From Parascedosporium putredinis (lineage: Eukaryota > Ascomycota > Sordariomycetes > Microascales > Microascaceae), in contig CASHTG010000016.1 of NCBI GenBank assembly GCA_949357655.1, forward strand, positions 1,426,001-1,490,000: DNA of 64,000 nucleotides, given 5' to 3'. Position 1 is the first letter of the stretch. The number at the start of each line of letters is the position of its first letter. This document shows positions 12,401-24,854 of the stretch, piece by piece. A program made the position numbers and the translations under genes. The notes under the pieces were generated by a model. It ran no database searches and was not told the DNA's origin. It worked only from the letters and a program-made list of their open reading frames with translations.

Positions 12401-14839
12401 ATCTTCCCTTTTGATTCTCCTTTCCCTTTGTGCGACTCGACATCATACTTGTACAGTTGGCGCAACCTGGTGCGCTGAAAAGGGCCGGCCAGAAGGGTAA
12501 TATCCACTCCGTCGCTGCATTCGCTGATGTCCCATGTCCCGGCTACCGAAGATTCCCACTTGTTCTAAAAATGTATGCAATTAAAAACCTAAGAATAGGT
12601 AGATCAGATCACCCAGTGCGGTGCACAGATGGTAGATTAGTCTTGTTTGGCCCAGTTCTGTCGTGTCATCGGCAATGACAATGCAATGACCCCTCGTCAG
12701 CCATAGTATTAAAGTGATGATGGTGAGCACCAGTTTCAATGTTTCTTTTCCAAATATTTGCCGGTATATCGCTGCCCAACAATCGGGGACCGTTTCCCAC
12801 GTCACTTCCCAAAAATAAAAATAAAATAAAATAAAATAAAAAATAAAAATCACTAGAGAGGGAAGGACCATCTCGAGCGAGGTGTCATGAGGACGGTTCA
12901 AGTCCGAGGCATCACGCCCCTGTCTCTGATGTCTCCTGCGACAGCCCCCGAGGGTTTGCTTTTCGCCATTGTGTGGCCACATCCCACCTCCGTCACGTTT
13001 GTCTCCTTGACAGCTCGAGGCCGTCCCGCTTTGCGGCGCCACGAGAAAGGGCTAGTATGATTAGCGTCGATGGGGGCCTAGCTGGGAGACCTCTCATTGA
13101 TCAAGACGGAGAGCGAAACCAAGACGGGAAGGGAGAGAGAAAAAAACAGAAGGCGAAAAAGCCCAACAGGTGACAGTTCCGTCCATCGTACGTGTACTCG
13201 CAGCACGCGCTCCTTTGTTGGACTACCAGTGCCGATGCAGGGTGTTGTTCGTACAGGTAGACCGTACTCTACTCCTCTACTCTTTGATGGCGGCAGGGAA
13301 GGGAAGGGTACACGTACTTGTAATATAATTTGATCAATATACTTCAATCCATCTTTGTCACAGTCGAGTAATACAGCTGTGTTCCAGGAGTGGTGGTACT
13401 GCAATTCCAGGTGTGACGGAAGCCCTTACTGTATCTGGAAATCTCGAAGCCAAGCCTCGCCAGTCCAGTCGTTACCGAGTATTGTTGTTCTCGACAGCCA
13501 GAGGTTGACCAAGGGAAAAGGGGGTGACGGAGGAGGGAGGGATGGGGAGGGGAGGGGCGTGTGGATGAGGATCGATGAGATCAATGAACCGTGAGGGTGA
13601 ACATTGAAGAGGATCTAATGTAGTGATGGATGTAGTGTACACTACACCCACAGCCCAGCCCAGCCCGTCCAACAGAGCAAGTGGACGCATTTGCTCCATC
13701 CATTGATACATCCATTGATCCAGAGATACATGTCCTGGCTTTTCATGGGATGGGAGGGATGGTATCCCCTTTCCATCCGTATTATTCGATGGCCTGGCCA
13801 CACCACGCACACGCTTGATTGATCCATCTCCCCTCAATCCCATTCAACGGTTGCATGTGCTGTCAAGAACAGTACAGTGGGTAAGTCACCCCTGAAATCT
13901 AATCAAACGGAAAACATCACCCATCATCTCCAAACCCCTCCTCCTTCCTCAGCCTAATCCTTCCTCTTCTCTCGATGCGAGAGAGACTTTTTCCTCACTT
14001 TCACTTACTTCACCAACATCCTCGACTTCTTTCTGTGCCGAACCAACCGCCCAGTAACTGCCCTATTTTTTTTTCGCACCTGCGTTTCCTTGTTGTTTTA
14101 TTGTTTCCTGTCTATTGTCCTCTCGTGCCCTCGTCTCGAACGTCCTTTTGACATCAAAAGCTCCGGAGCTTGGGAGAAATTTGGGCCAAAGTACGGAGAC
14201 CAACAAAAGGAGAAAGACGGGAAGAAAAGGAAGTAGGAAAAGAAGAGGAAGAAAAAAGAGAAGAAAAAAGAAGGTCAAGTTCAAGACAGACTTTCGGCGC
14301 TCGTGCCCTGGCTTCCCCATCTCTCTCGTTCTGTCTTCTTCTCCATCTTCATTTTATACCTCGCCTTCTTCAAGGGAGGGTTTGGGATACCATCTTGGAT
14401 CGACACGTCCGCGACGAACGTGTAAAGCTGCTGCTGGAGAGCACCCAAGAACGTCCAGCTCTCGAAGCCCTTGGTCTGATCACAAGTCTCCTGGGCCCCA
14501 TCAACCATCTTAACGTCCCCCCGCCTGCGCCCCTCTTCTCCACTCTAATAGACGGAGCCAAGGAGAGAGACTGAAGATAGAGAGTACACACTTGGAACAC
14601 AACGGTGGACATTTGAAAGCAACCTCGGCGATAGCAACGTCGCCATCTGGCAACACTGGAGCAGCCTGTGCGCTACAAACTCGAGCGGAGCCCGTTGACC
14701 AGCTTTATACTCGCAACGCAGCCGTCTATTTTGGATCGTCCTCTGCGAGACTCTAGTCGAGATCGCGTGGCTCATCCCCGCCCATCCGCCCATCCGCCCA
14801 TCCTCGGACACAACTAAGGTTGACAGTCTTCTCTACAAC

Positions 14840-16117
14840 ATGTCGTCGAATCTAAGTCCGGGCGCGACGAGACGTGTCACGATTGACAGCTTGCTGCTTC
14901 AGTTCCTCGACGCACATGTGATAAATCCCCACGCTGCTGTTAGTTACTACACTAACCCAAACAACATTCCCAAACCCCATAATCCTCCCAACTCCTATCC
15001 CCATTATGGTTCCGCCAGCACCGACAGCTCCTCGGGCCTTCTACCGGCCGTCCGGCCTCCCCTCGCAACCGCGGACGTGAATAGGCCAGTCATTACACCT
15101 TCGGTAAGTGCACCTGGGCGTCTTGCTCGTTATCTTGGCTGCTGTTTTAGTGCCGCAAAGGCTTGATTCCTTCCCTCCGTCCCTCCCCCAAGGCGTGCCT
15201 GTGCTACGATGACTTTCTGAGTCCTTGCCGTCTCAATGCCGTCTCGTCAGCCGTTTGTTCCTTCGTAGTCTTGTCCTTTGCTTCTTCGCCCTGGTTGTCT
15301 TTATCCTCCCTCCACTCGTCCTCGCGCCCCCTTTCTCTCCTGTTCCTCGTGCTCTAGCCTATGGCATGCATAGTTCCCAAGTCTTAACTCTTCCACCCTT
15401 GTTGGTCATCGGTGTTTAGGCTTCGACAGCCCCCGCGAGTGAGCGAAAACGCAAAGGCGGGCCATCTACCCCGGAGGAATCGGAGGCCGCGTCGAAAAAG
15501 GCTCGGAAGTCGGCTTTCTCAGCAACGGGACCCTTTTACCTCGATGTCTCGTCGGTGAGCTTACAGGGCGAGGCGTCACATTCGGTGCCCGTATACGACA
15601 TGTGCGACACGGTACGCCGCCGGATTCGGGCGGCCCTCCGACGGGATGGAGTAACGCAGGCAGCGTTTTTACGAGCGATCGCCGCAACATATAGCGACGG
15701 ACGCAAGATTCAAAATAAGCAACTCAACGACTTCCTTTCGAAAAAGGCCCGTTGTCGGGGAATAGAAGCTGCATTTACTACGCTGCCTACGTATTCTTCG
15801 AAAAGGTGCGCATCCGAGACAACAAAGAGAAGGACAAGGACCGGCTCGCGGTTGAGAAGCAGTGGCCCGGTGGTGTGGACACGGTCAGGGACTGCACGTA
15901 TGTGTGGTCTCGTGCAGATGCAGTGCATATCGGCAAGTACGGCGGTGTCCACAGCGTGCATTACGGGAGGGTGACCTTGACCGTGACCGGCCCTCGGGCT
16001 CGACAGCCAGCGACCCGACTCTGGTCCAAGATCAATCTTTTTTCTTTTATTTCACGACCTTACCAGTTCGAGTCCTTCCGTCGTCCAAAGCCCCACCGAA
16101 TGTCCTGGCGGCAGTGA
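14840..16117 (+). CDS. Fungal DUF7726-like, helix-turn-helix-like protein
   Basis: The function is unknown. Exons are 14840-15103 and 15420-16117, separated by a long intron (316 bp, GTAAGT...TTTAG, phase 0). Residues about 88-115 are basic (SERKRKGGP, SKKARKS), which suggests a nuclear protein. The conserved domain (about 147-280) starts YDMCDTVRRRIRAALRRDGV and continues TQAAFLRAIAATYSDGRKIQ, which resembles an XRE-type helix-turn-helix, then LNDFLSKKGPLSGN and YYAAYVFFEKVRIRD. One A is missing from A5 15741-15745. With it restored the protein has 320 residues, although the last 50 lack family likeness, so the true 3' end is uncertain. DUF7726 is my recollection of the family name. The 5' leader is probably long. 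Confidence 0.7.
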
Positions 16118-17631
16118 GGATCTGGGAAGGGGCAGAAGGGAAAAGCGACAAAAAAGAAATCCGAATTCGACAAGCCGGCCTATTGCGAAAACAGGACCCT
16201 GGGGGTTCATGGAGTATTAGATGAATCCTCTGGAGGATACGATATGGCAGGTCTAAAGAGAACTTGGAGCAGCCACTTGGCCACACACTCTGTTTTTGGG
16301 CCTTTTTCCCTCCCTTTCCCCTGCTTCTTCTTTTTCTTCTTCTTCTTTGGTCTCCCATGCCCCCCTTTTTCAACAGATCTATTTCTTTTTTTTTTTTTTT
16401 CCTTTTGGTTTATTAGTTTGAGCGAAAACGTTTGGCATATACACATGATGGGAGCCGCAAGGCCGGGGAGAGTACTTTTCTATGGGAGGTGGCAAGAAAA
16501 GATGAACGTCCAAAAAACATATAAAGAACATATTTGATGATGACAGGCCCATGGCTACTTGGAAACGTTTTTGAAAGTTCTAGTCGAGAGAGAGAAAAAA
16601 AAAAAAGAAGCCCCAAGCTCCGTTTCCTTTCTTCCACGTTCGATGGTGTGACCTATTTAGTTTCCTTTCCTCCCAGTTGACCCTTCTTTGGAATGTCGGA
16701 ATAGTCCGGCTAGCCCGATTTCTAAGTTTTTCCCTCCTTGTGATCACTTTCCGCTTTGGGCCCCAACATCACGAGATTGGTTTGCCACCGAGCCCGGGGC
16801 GGATGACCTGGGGGATCGAAGCCGTACATCTATGGATGTAGTAGGGAATTGATCCAAATGATTTACACTAGGGTCCATACATGTATGAAGGGGAGCCCAG
16901 CATCGTACAGACAATACATACTGCATACAACCTTTGAATCTTGAATCATCTCTCACCCCCGTCTTTGATTTCTTCCTCAATTTTGTTGACAAATGGTAAT
17001 CTGAATTCCAGCCCGAAAAGGAACCTCCAAACATTCAAATTCCAATTCAAATTGTCCCTTGCCCAGGCGAATCGGCTTGCACTCAACTAGACAGCAAGGG
17101 TTGTCGAATAGGAGGTCATAGCTCCAACAAGACCCCCGGAAATCGAAATGACGATGTCCACTTTCATTTGACACGGCTTGCGATTCAACAATCTCCTCCA
17201 TCTTTTTTTCGGTTTGCCAAGGCAGCCAGGGGGCGAAAAGAACAAAGCAGAAAAAAAAACACATTCAGTATTCATCATTTCTCCTTTCTTTTTCACTTTG
17301 CTCGTCTCGGGATCTTTCCAACCTCTGCTGGTTTGTTTTTGAGACCAGGTTGAGTGAACTAGCTGTAAGAAGGGATCTAGAGTCGTAGCACCGGAGTGTT
17401 TAGCTTCACGACACCACTCCCCAGCGCAGCAAGACAGTAGTACAACGGCGAATTTTTCCTGCATTGTTGCTGCGTCTCCACGCTTGTACACTACATACGT
17501 ACCTATACTCTCCCAGGGCCGCCTTGAAGAACATCCACCAGCTCCAAAGCCCCCTTCCTCACGCTTCTCGCACACCCCGCGGAGTTGAGACCATCCGCTT
17601 TTCTCTCCCCCAACAAGCACCATCGGAAAGG
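16118..17631. other. Intergenic, pyrimidine-rich
   Basis: This covers the 3' region of the DUF7726-like gene and the promoter and leader of the membrane-protein gene. Long pyrimidine tracts lie at 16308-16402 on the plus strand. No gene is seen. Confidence 0.45.
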
Positions 17632-18620
17632 ATGACCAACTCCACCCATCTTACGGCTCCTCAGCCGGATCCCCGGCTCTCCACATGCTCAACCCCCAAG
17701 GCGTCGACAGACGTCTACTACGTTGGCCCTAGACCTAACACCGGGGCCGAAGAAGCCGACGCCGGCAAACCCCACCATGGCCCCGATCCTTCCGCCGATA
17801 TGGAGGCCGGCGTCGGAGCCGGGAACCAGCCCGGCCGTGACGCCGGCTCGCGATTACAGCCGACGACACGGGTTAGCGCCGGACAGCTGTTTTACCTGCT
17901 CGGGTTCAACGGCATCGGTTCTTTTATTGTATCCGGAGGTGTAAATTTTGGCATTGCTTGTGGTAAGTGCTTTCGTTCTTTCTTTTTTTCTCTTGTTCCT
18001 TTTTCTCTACGCGCATTCCAGCAGCATGCGACATCTTACACCTTCATCATCTACTCGCCTTGATTTGTCTTGTAGTCTCTTTCCTTCTCAACTAACACTT
18101 TTGTTTCTTTTTAGCAATGTACCTGACGACTTCCGACCCCATCACTTTGTTTAGCTTCCCAAACACCTTGGCAGGTGACGCCGCCCTCACCCTCGTCATC
18201 CAACCCATCGTGACCTGGTTCATCGAATCCCTCATGGTCAACATTGACCTCCGCAACTCCAAAGTCACTCCGCTTGCCCTCCCTCTGGCCCCCTCATCCC
18301 GCCTCCGCGTCTTTTTCGGTCTACCCCTGACGGAGCATCAGCCCGTTCCCCGGCGCGTTAGCTTCATCTCTCAGCTCCTCCGCATCTTCTTCCTCTTCAT
18401 CCTGCCCTCCTTTATTCTGTTCTGGCCCATCTCCATCGGCATCCTAACTGCGATAGGCGATCGCCAGGGTAAAGATTGGGTGTTTGAGGGCAAGTGGGCC
18501 CCAATGATCTTCAAGCTGGTACTTGGAGCGCTGCAAGGAATGATTGTTACTCCCATCATGGCTGCATTTTGGGTTGTTAGAGAGGGCCACATGGTTCTTG
18601 AGGGAGAGGCGGAAGAGTAA
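17632..18620 (+). CDS. Four-helix fungal membrane protein (DUF2456-like)
   Basis: An uncharacterised fungal membrane protein that resembles the DUF2456 family of yeast YPR063C; the family assignment is from memory and is tentative. Exons are 17632-17962 and 18115-18620, with an intron of 152 bp (GTAAGT...TTTAG, phase 1, branch CTAAC). The 278-residue product has a Pro/Asp-rich, soluble N-terminus (about 1-80) and four hydrophobic segments: LFYLLGFNGIGSFIVSGG, ALTLVIQPIVTWFI, LLRIFFLFILPSFILFWPI and LGALQGMIVTPIMAAFWVV. It ends in an acidic tail (LEGEAEE). The frame is also open up to an ATG at 17464; 17632 is preferred because the 5' extension looks like a leader. No frameshift is seen. Confidence 0.75.
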
Positions 18621-19270
18621 ACCAATAGGTGGATCACAGGAAACAGTCAATTTTCTTTGGCTGTGCAGACTCACCTTTGGTTGCATTACGACTAGGCTCC
18701 TATTCTGGCAAAGGGAGATTTTGGATTTGAGCGTCACGACGGCATTGCATTTGCACGTAAACTTTGCATCAACATACCCAACAGTCCTCTTCGGAACAAT
18801 TTCTGAAGAAAGATTCCATATAATATAATATATAATGTGCTACGAGATCGATTGTTTTTTCTTCTGCCAAATAATGAAGGCTATGACCGTGAGAGACCTA
18901 CATGTAGTCATCTAAGATCCTCGCTTGCTGTCATGTTCGAGCGTAACTATGCGTTGGATGATGGCTTCGACCCTTCGTGCCAGATAATCTTACCAACGAC
19001 TTTTGTAGAGGTTTCGTCGACGAAGCACAGATAGGGAACGAATGAAGATTACAAGTATTGGGAGAGAGATGAATGATGAATTTGTACGGTAAAATATGAG
19101 AAAGAATATGCAAGATGCAACATTGGACAGTTTTGCGCCCTTTCAGAAAAATAAATATCTACAGAAGAATAGAGCTATGTACCTGATGATGAGAAGGAAG
19201 TGGCACCAGGACAATCAGATGTCCTCCCCGAAAGCGGCGTTCCAACGGTTCCGACGGTTCCGACCATTGC
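18621..19270. other. Convergent 3' region
   Basis: It lies between two convergent genes, the membrane protein (plus) and CDH (minus). It is AT-rich near 18810-18840 (ATATAATATAATATATAATG), fitting 3' untranslated regions and polyadenylation signals. No gene is seen. Confidence 0.5.
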
Positions 19271-22200
19271 TTACAAGCACTGCATGGGGGAGTCAAGGTT
19301 AGCGGCACGATCTCGCGAGCTAGGCAATGGATCCATCATAAATCACGTACCTGGGAGTAGTAGTCGTTGACCTTCTGGCAGGTATAAGGGGCCGCGCACT
19401 GGTGGCTCCCGTTCCAGGTGAGGCCGGCGCACTGGGCATACCGAGCCTGCTCGCCGACGGGAGCGAGGGCCAAGATCTTGTCGGCGGCGTGCTCGGACGC
19501 GATGACGATGGAGGCGGACGGGTTGGCGGTGACCATGCCAGGAAGATGGAGCCGTCCACGACGAAGAGGTTGTCCGTGCCCCAGACGCGGGTGTTAGTGT
19601 CGATGACGGCGGAGCCGTTGCTACGGCCGTCGTCGGTGCCGAGCTTGCAGCTGCCGATCCAGTGGTTGGCGCGCCTGTTGGAGGTCGAGACGACCATCTG
19701 CGTCGCGTTAGAAAAAGGAAAACAAGAAACAAAAACAAAAAAGAATAGTGCAGATGCATGACAAGGGACAGGGACAGGCGCTTACATCGGTGACGTATTT
19801 GCGTGCAGTCACGCCGGGAGGGGGTAGGTCCAAGTCAGGTTGGCCACGTTGGCGAGGGCAGCCTGGAGGTTCTCGATGCCCTTGATCACGGCCTCGACGT
19901 CGTTGGAGTCTTGGAGGTAGGGCACGGTGGTGACGGCCGTGTTGAGGTTGCGAGCAATGGTCATGCGGCCTCGGGACTTGGCGCCGCGGCCGAGGTACTG
20001 GCTCATCGTGATGGCCTCTGTGCGCGGGGAGAAAAAGAAAAAGAAAACTTAGCGGCTGCGTTGGACGAGCGTGGTTTTGGGGGTTTAGTGGGATCTGCTA
20101 CTTACTGCCGTTGGGGGTCTCGAAAGTACCCTCGACGCGCGCGGTCCATTGGAGCTGGCGCGTGATGCCGTCGTTGCCACGGATCTGGTCGAAGAAGCTG
20201 TTCGAGTCTTGGTTAGGATGGGTTTAGAGGCAATGATTTACTATTGATGGGTACTTACACAGGGCCAATGTTAGGCGCGGCCTGGGCGAGGATACCAGTT
20301 CGCTTGTCTGCAAGAAAAATGAATATTAGTGGCGCGTCCAACTGACGAGGAGTTGGCCGGGATTTTGTGAACATACTCAAGTACGAATCCTTGTCGGCAA
20401 CAATGGGCGCGTCCCAAGCCTCGTAGAAGTCGTAGAACTCTACGCTAGGGTGGGTGATGACAGTGTCGGTCTGGCGATTGTTAGAAGAGGGCTCAGTGAT
20501 TCGATTTGCAAGGGCTATTGAAACATTGATATGTGTACGAAAAGAACTTACGTTGGTGTGATCCTCCAAGTTGTAGCCGACAGGGAGCTTGATCCATTGG
20601 TCCTCGGCGACCATGGTCGGTCCATCGGCAGAGGTCTTGACAACCTCAAGCTGGTCGAGAGGACCGATGCCACCTGAGAGACGTTAATATACACGGCTTT
20701 TTCTAAAGTACATTCATAAGGAAACGGGTGGTTTACTCACTTCGCATCAGGATCTTGGCGCTTCCAAAGGTACCGGCGGAAAGGATGACTCGGCCAGTAA
20801 CCGGAGTCAAGGAAACCTTGCCAACATAACCGCCGTTGAGGAAGGGCTCCACCTCAAGAGCGGTGACGTGGCCACCGGTTCGGACAACGCGGGTGACGGC
20901 GGTGCCGGTCCAAAGCTTAAAGTTGCTGCGCTGGCTCGCGGAGACGAGATAGGTGGCAAGAGGGCCTCCACGTTCGCCGTTAGAGTACATGTAGGGAGTG
21001 TGGGTAAACGTCCTGTTCTTCTTGTCGGGCTCGGCGTTGGCGGACACCTCGGTCCACCCGGACTTGCGGAGGCCGGAAGCGACGACCTCGAAGCCTTGCT
21101 GAAGGTACAGTTTCCCATCCATGGAAGGGGTCGTGGTGCCGGGAATCTTGGAGAAGACGCGGTTGGTAGCAGCAGACACGTCCGTGGATTTCCAGCCGGT
21201 GGGGAAGTTGTAGTCCCAATCCTGGGAATGGGGCTTCCACCAGAGACCGGCGTTGACGGCCGTTCCTCCGCCGAGGACGCAGCCCGCCATCTGGTCCATG
21301 TCGTTGCAGGCGATGCCGGCAGAGTCGTGCCAGATCTGGTTGCAGAGACCGGGCACGTCGAACCGGGTGAGGCTCGTTCCCTCGAGCCAATCGGGCTTCA
21401 TGGTGCCGCCCCATCGGCCGGTGGAAGGGGACCCTTTTCGATGAGAAGGACCTTCTTTCCCGCGGCGCTGAGCCGATCGGCGAGGGGAGACCGCCGGCGC
21501 CGCCACCGACGATGACGTAGTCGTACGAGGTGCCCGTGGGAACGGGAACGCCGGTCTTGCTGGGCACGCTGGTGGCGGTGGAGGAAGGGACGGAATCGGT
21601 GTTGGTGGGGTACCGCCATCGCCGCAGTCTCCCGTCACGGTCTTGGTGGCGAGGGCGGCCCAGGCCGAGTAGGACGGGTTCGCGATGGCGCTATCGGGGA
21701 TGGCGGGGAAGATGTTTTGGGTGTCGTGCTGCTCGATGCCGATCTTGCTGGGGCAGGACGGGTTGGTGGGGGACTTGTAGGCCTGGGCCCAGCCGAGGAG
21801 CATGAAGCCGCTGCTGGTGCTGATGCCGCCGGTCTCGCCGTCCTGGTCCCAGGACAGGCAGTTTTCGCAGCGGAAGATGACGGAGTAGTTGGTGGCGTTG
21901 ACGCTGGAGGAGATTTGGGTGAGCTTGGCGTTGCCGGTGTAGGATCCGGGGTGTCGAAGCCGCTGGCCCACAAGAAGCGGGTGAGGACCTCGTTGCCGGA
22001 GGGCCAGGCCATGAGCAGGAGTTTGGAGGGCATGGTGCCTCCGAGGGAGATGCCGCACCAGCCGGTTCCTACGCCATTTGAGGACGAGCAGGTCTATTGT
22101 ACGCATTGGTTAGATCTCAACGAGACAAAAAGGAAGAAGAAGAAGAAGAAGAAGAAGAAGATGACGACGACGATAAAGCCTGGCCCTAGTGTCGGGAAGG

Positions 22201-22554
22201 TGTAGGGAGACGTCAACTTGGGGCTGGTTAGACAAGAATACGTACAAGTATGCCAATGAACTCCTTGGCATCTGTGGTGAGGGCGTTAGAGGGCAAAGCC
22301 ATTCCGATGGTCATTCCTCCCTTGGTTTGAGTCGTCGTCGCCGACCAGGCATCGAACACGATGCCGGTTCCCGGGTCGGTAATGACCGTGGCCAAGGGGC
22401 CTTGTCCGTGACACTCCTGCCATACTGTATACAGCACACGCCCAAATGGTTAGTTGATGGCTTTGGATAAGACTTCTCAAGAGCGCCGTGTTTGCTTTTG
22501 CTTACATGAGGCAGCAGCGACGAGAGTCGTTACGATACGGCGAGAGAAGTGCAT
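19271..22554 (-). CDS. Cellobiose dehydrogenase with CBM1 (class IIA type)
   Basis: A secreted flavocytochrome that oxidises cellobiose and cello-oligomers and passes electrons to AA9 enzymes. Exons: 22554-22506, 22424-22246, 22093-20741, 20673-20552, 20470-20377, 20307-20259, 20197-20106, 20017-19786, 19697-19351 and 19279-19271. After a signal peptide comes the heme b domain (about 25-225; CENCLSWDQDG), a Ser/Thr linker, then the GMC dehydrogenase with the FAD motif YDYVIVGGGAGG (about 270), active-site His737 (RRANHWIG) and Asn784 (VTANPSA). A CBM1 (about 812-843) with four Cys closes it. Six single bases are missing: G4 21948-21951, G4 21607-21610, G4 21484-21487, C3 21432-21434, G3 19816-19818 and G2 19541-19542. 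Adding them makes every intron phase agree and gives 843 residues, normal for the class. Confidence 0.95.
22132..22163. repeat. (AAG)n microsatellite inside CDH intron 2
   Basis: A GAA/AAG triplet run on the plus strand; read on the CDH (minus) strand it is a CTT pyrimidine tract. It lies between donor 22245 and acceptor 22094, upstream of the likely branch point ATCTAACC. Confidence 0.85.
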
Positions 22555-24854
22555 GGCTTTTTCCGCAAGTGACGAGCGACTTACACGACAACGAGTGAAG
22601 CAAGTCCCGGCGGTGGCCAAAAGAAGCGACGGCATTCCTCCCTATAAAGACATGTAAAGAAACGGGTCGGAGCGATGCTGTCCCGCGCAGCGCATGGCAG
22701 GCAGAGCCATAGCCATGCCATGCCCGAACGTGACGTCGAGAAACAAACCCAGAATCCCTCCCCCGTCAAAGTGCCTTGTCATGGGATAATCACAATGCTT
22801 CTGGTAGGAGGAAATACTCAGTCCAGATTCTCCACACGTAGCGCCGAGGTGGGATTGCCCCCAGCGTTGCATCGGGACGCGGGACCAAGATCCCCTAGCT
22901 AATCTTGTCAGGAACAAAACCCCTCAGAGTGCTCCCGTCCAAAAATTCCTGGCGCTGGGAGAACCACACATTGCTGTTCGTATAATACAACCTATTATCT
23001 TGACGGATACAATTGAATTGTTCCCTTCCCCTCTCCCCGCCCCGAGGGAGTATTCGTCGGGGCTACTTTGGGGGCCAGCTTCGCTTTTGGGGTGCCTAGA
23101 GACTCGTTGACGTGAATTGATGTCAAGGGATCTGATGGAGAGGCTGATGAGCAACTCCAGTGTAGGAGGCTCAAGGAGTTGTCTAATTTAGACTTGAGAC
23201 GGAAGCGTGGAGATGTCTGGAAGCTCGATATTAATTTACAGAAATTGCCGTCAAGGAATACCTGGGTTTCTCTCATGCGTGGTGCCCTCTATGCAGGGCG
23301 TAAACGTCCTTGGGCCGGAATTGGCCCAATTGAAGCCAAGAAAAGGGGGCGATCATCACTCTCATCCCAAGATTGGGGGTCCACGCTCGAGAGGGGGAGA
23401 GGAGGAGAGGATGAAGTGGATGGATCAACAGATGGATCCATTTGATGGACCTTTGGTTCTTTCTTTTTTTTTTTCTCTTTGCTTGGCTCGCTGCGCTGGA
23501 ACTGGAACTGGAACTGGAACTAGAACTAGTCTGGGAGCATGGATCCGTGATTTCCTGCTTCTCTTCGGGCCTTGTGCCGAAGACGCTCGGGGAAATAGAT
23601 TGATATTTGTGGGGAAATTCAAGCCCTCAGGACCAAGGTTACCTCGATGACCACGCGTTCCAAGCTTTGCGACTGGCGGCTCCGGATTCCAAGCGAAATG
23701 ATCCGGCCGCAAACCGCCCTAAACAAAAAGGTCTTGGCTCAAGAGAGATGTATGCCTGGCGGTGATGGATTCTCCGATGCCCTCACTTCACAGTTTGCGC
23801 CCGCGACCCCGGCGTCCACACCATCCTTGGCGGCGTGCATGGCCCCCCAACGCTGATCTCGACGCGGGAAAAGGAACAAGGAGGAAGTAAGGAGAACAAG
23901 GCGTCTGCCAAAAGGAAATCGACTAAAAGAAAGAGGGGTGGCCGGATTAATACGTTCCTTGACCACGCGGGGTGCGTCTTGTGGCGCCGGGAGGAGAGGG
24001 ACAGAAGTGCCGCCACGTTTGATTTGAGGTTTATTATCACCGCAATCCCCCAGACTTCCATGGTTTTGTTCAACTTTTCCCCGCGACGAAACCCCATGAC
24101 TGCCGCGGTCGTCGTTGGGGTGCCGTCGAGCTGTCAAGCCAACCCACCGTGTCCCGCCGTTGAACGTGCTTATGAATTCTTTCGTAACATTGGACGCCTG
24201 TCTGTTCTTACCCTGACCCAAGGGAAAGGACGGTCGAGGAGGTATCGCGACGATGGGATTGTGCAAACTTTGGCATCCATCCGTGGATGGATCAACGTAT
24301 TAGTGAAGAGCGTGGGAGGTGCCTCAGATACATGCGGCGAGTGGGTCAAGGATCCTCATCAATTCCTCTTGTCCCCAAAATCTCACGTAGAACTTTCGAA
24401 TGTTGCAGCGACCGGGGCTTGCCCCATGTCCCATGTCGTCCCCGACCTTTAGCTCAGCGGAGGCCGGCAACTTTAACCGCTTTGGCTTCTCTTGCCACTG
24501 CATCCTCCACTCGCTGGCTTGCTAATCCAATACATCGTGAGCTTATTTCCTAGCCCTTTGCGCCACGCTAGGACGGAATGGACGACAGCGAGAGAACTCG
24601 CCAATCCCCATTTTCAAGTTTTCGTTGTTATTACTCACGAGGACAAGAGAAAGAGGGGCAAAACCAAAATAGAGGAAAGGAAAGAAGGAGGAAATGAATA
24701 TGATAAATGATGGGCAAAGAAATTTCCCTCACTTCCTAATTTGGTCCATCTCCCAATGAGTTTATACGATATATCAAAATATGCAGTAGCCTTTGTACAT
24801 CCTTCTCGCAAAACCTCGCTCACCATGCCTCGTAGAAAGGTCTAGGGCGGAGAG
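22555..24854. other. CDH promoter and intergenic region
   Basis: No gene is recognised in either strand. It should hold the CDH promoter (right of 22554) and the MAK5 3' region (left of 24855). A minus-strand open frame at 23739-24266 (175 codons) has no family features. A (TGGAAC)n repeat lies at 23497-23527. Confidence 0.45.
23497..23527. repeat. (TGGAAC)4 plus one variant unit
   Basis: Four exact TGGAAC units followed by TAGAAC and TAG. It is a simple hexamer repeat with no coding role visible. Confidence 0.9.

Larger units (their letters stand above)
8041..14839. other. 6.8 kb intergenic region, no gene recognised
   Basis: It contains the AA9 promoter (left) and the leader of the DUF7726-like gene (right, pyrimidine-rich from about 13920). 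Allowing for single-base frameshifts, I still found no conserved family in either strand. It holds a poly-T 11-mer repeat (9391-9466), an AAAAT tract (about 12813-12848) and several GGATCCAT-like near-palindromes. A poorly conserved or non-coding transcript cannot be excluded. Confidence 0.45.

Noticed and set aside
20868..21515. 215-codon plus-strand open frame
   Set aside because: Antisense shadow of the CDH flavin domain; Gly/Val/Asp-rich composition mirrors the coding strand.
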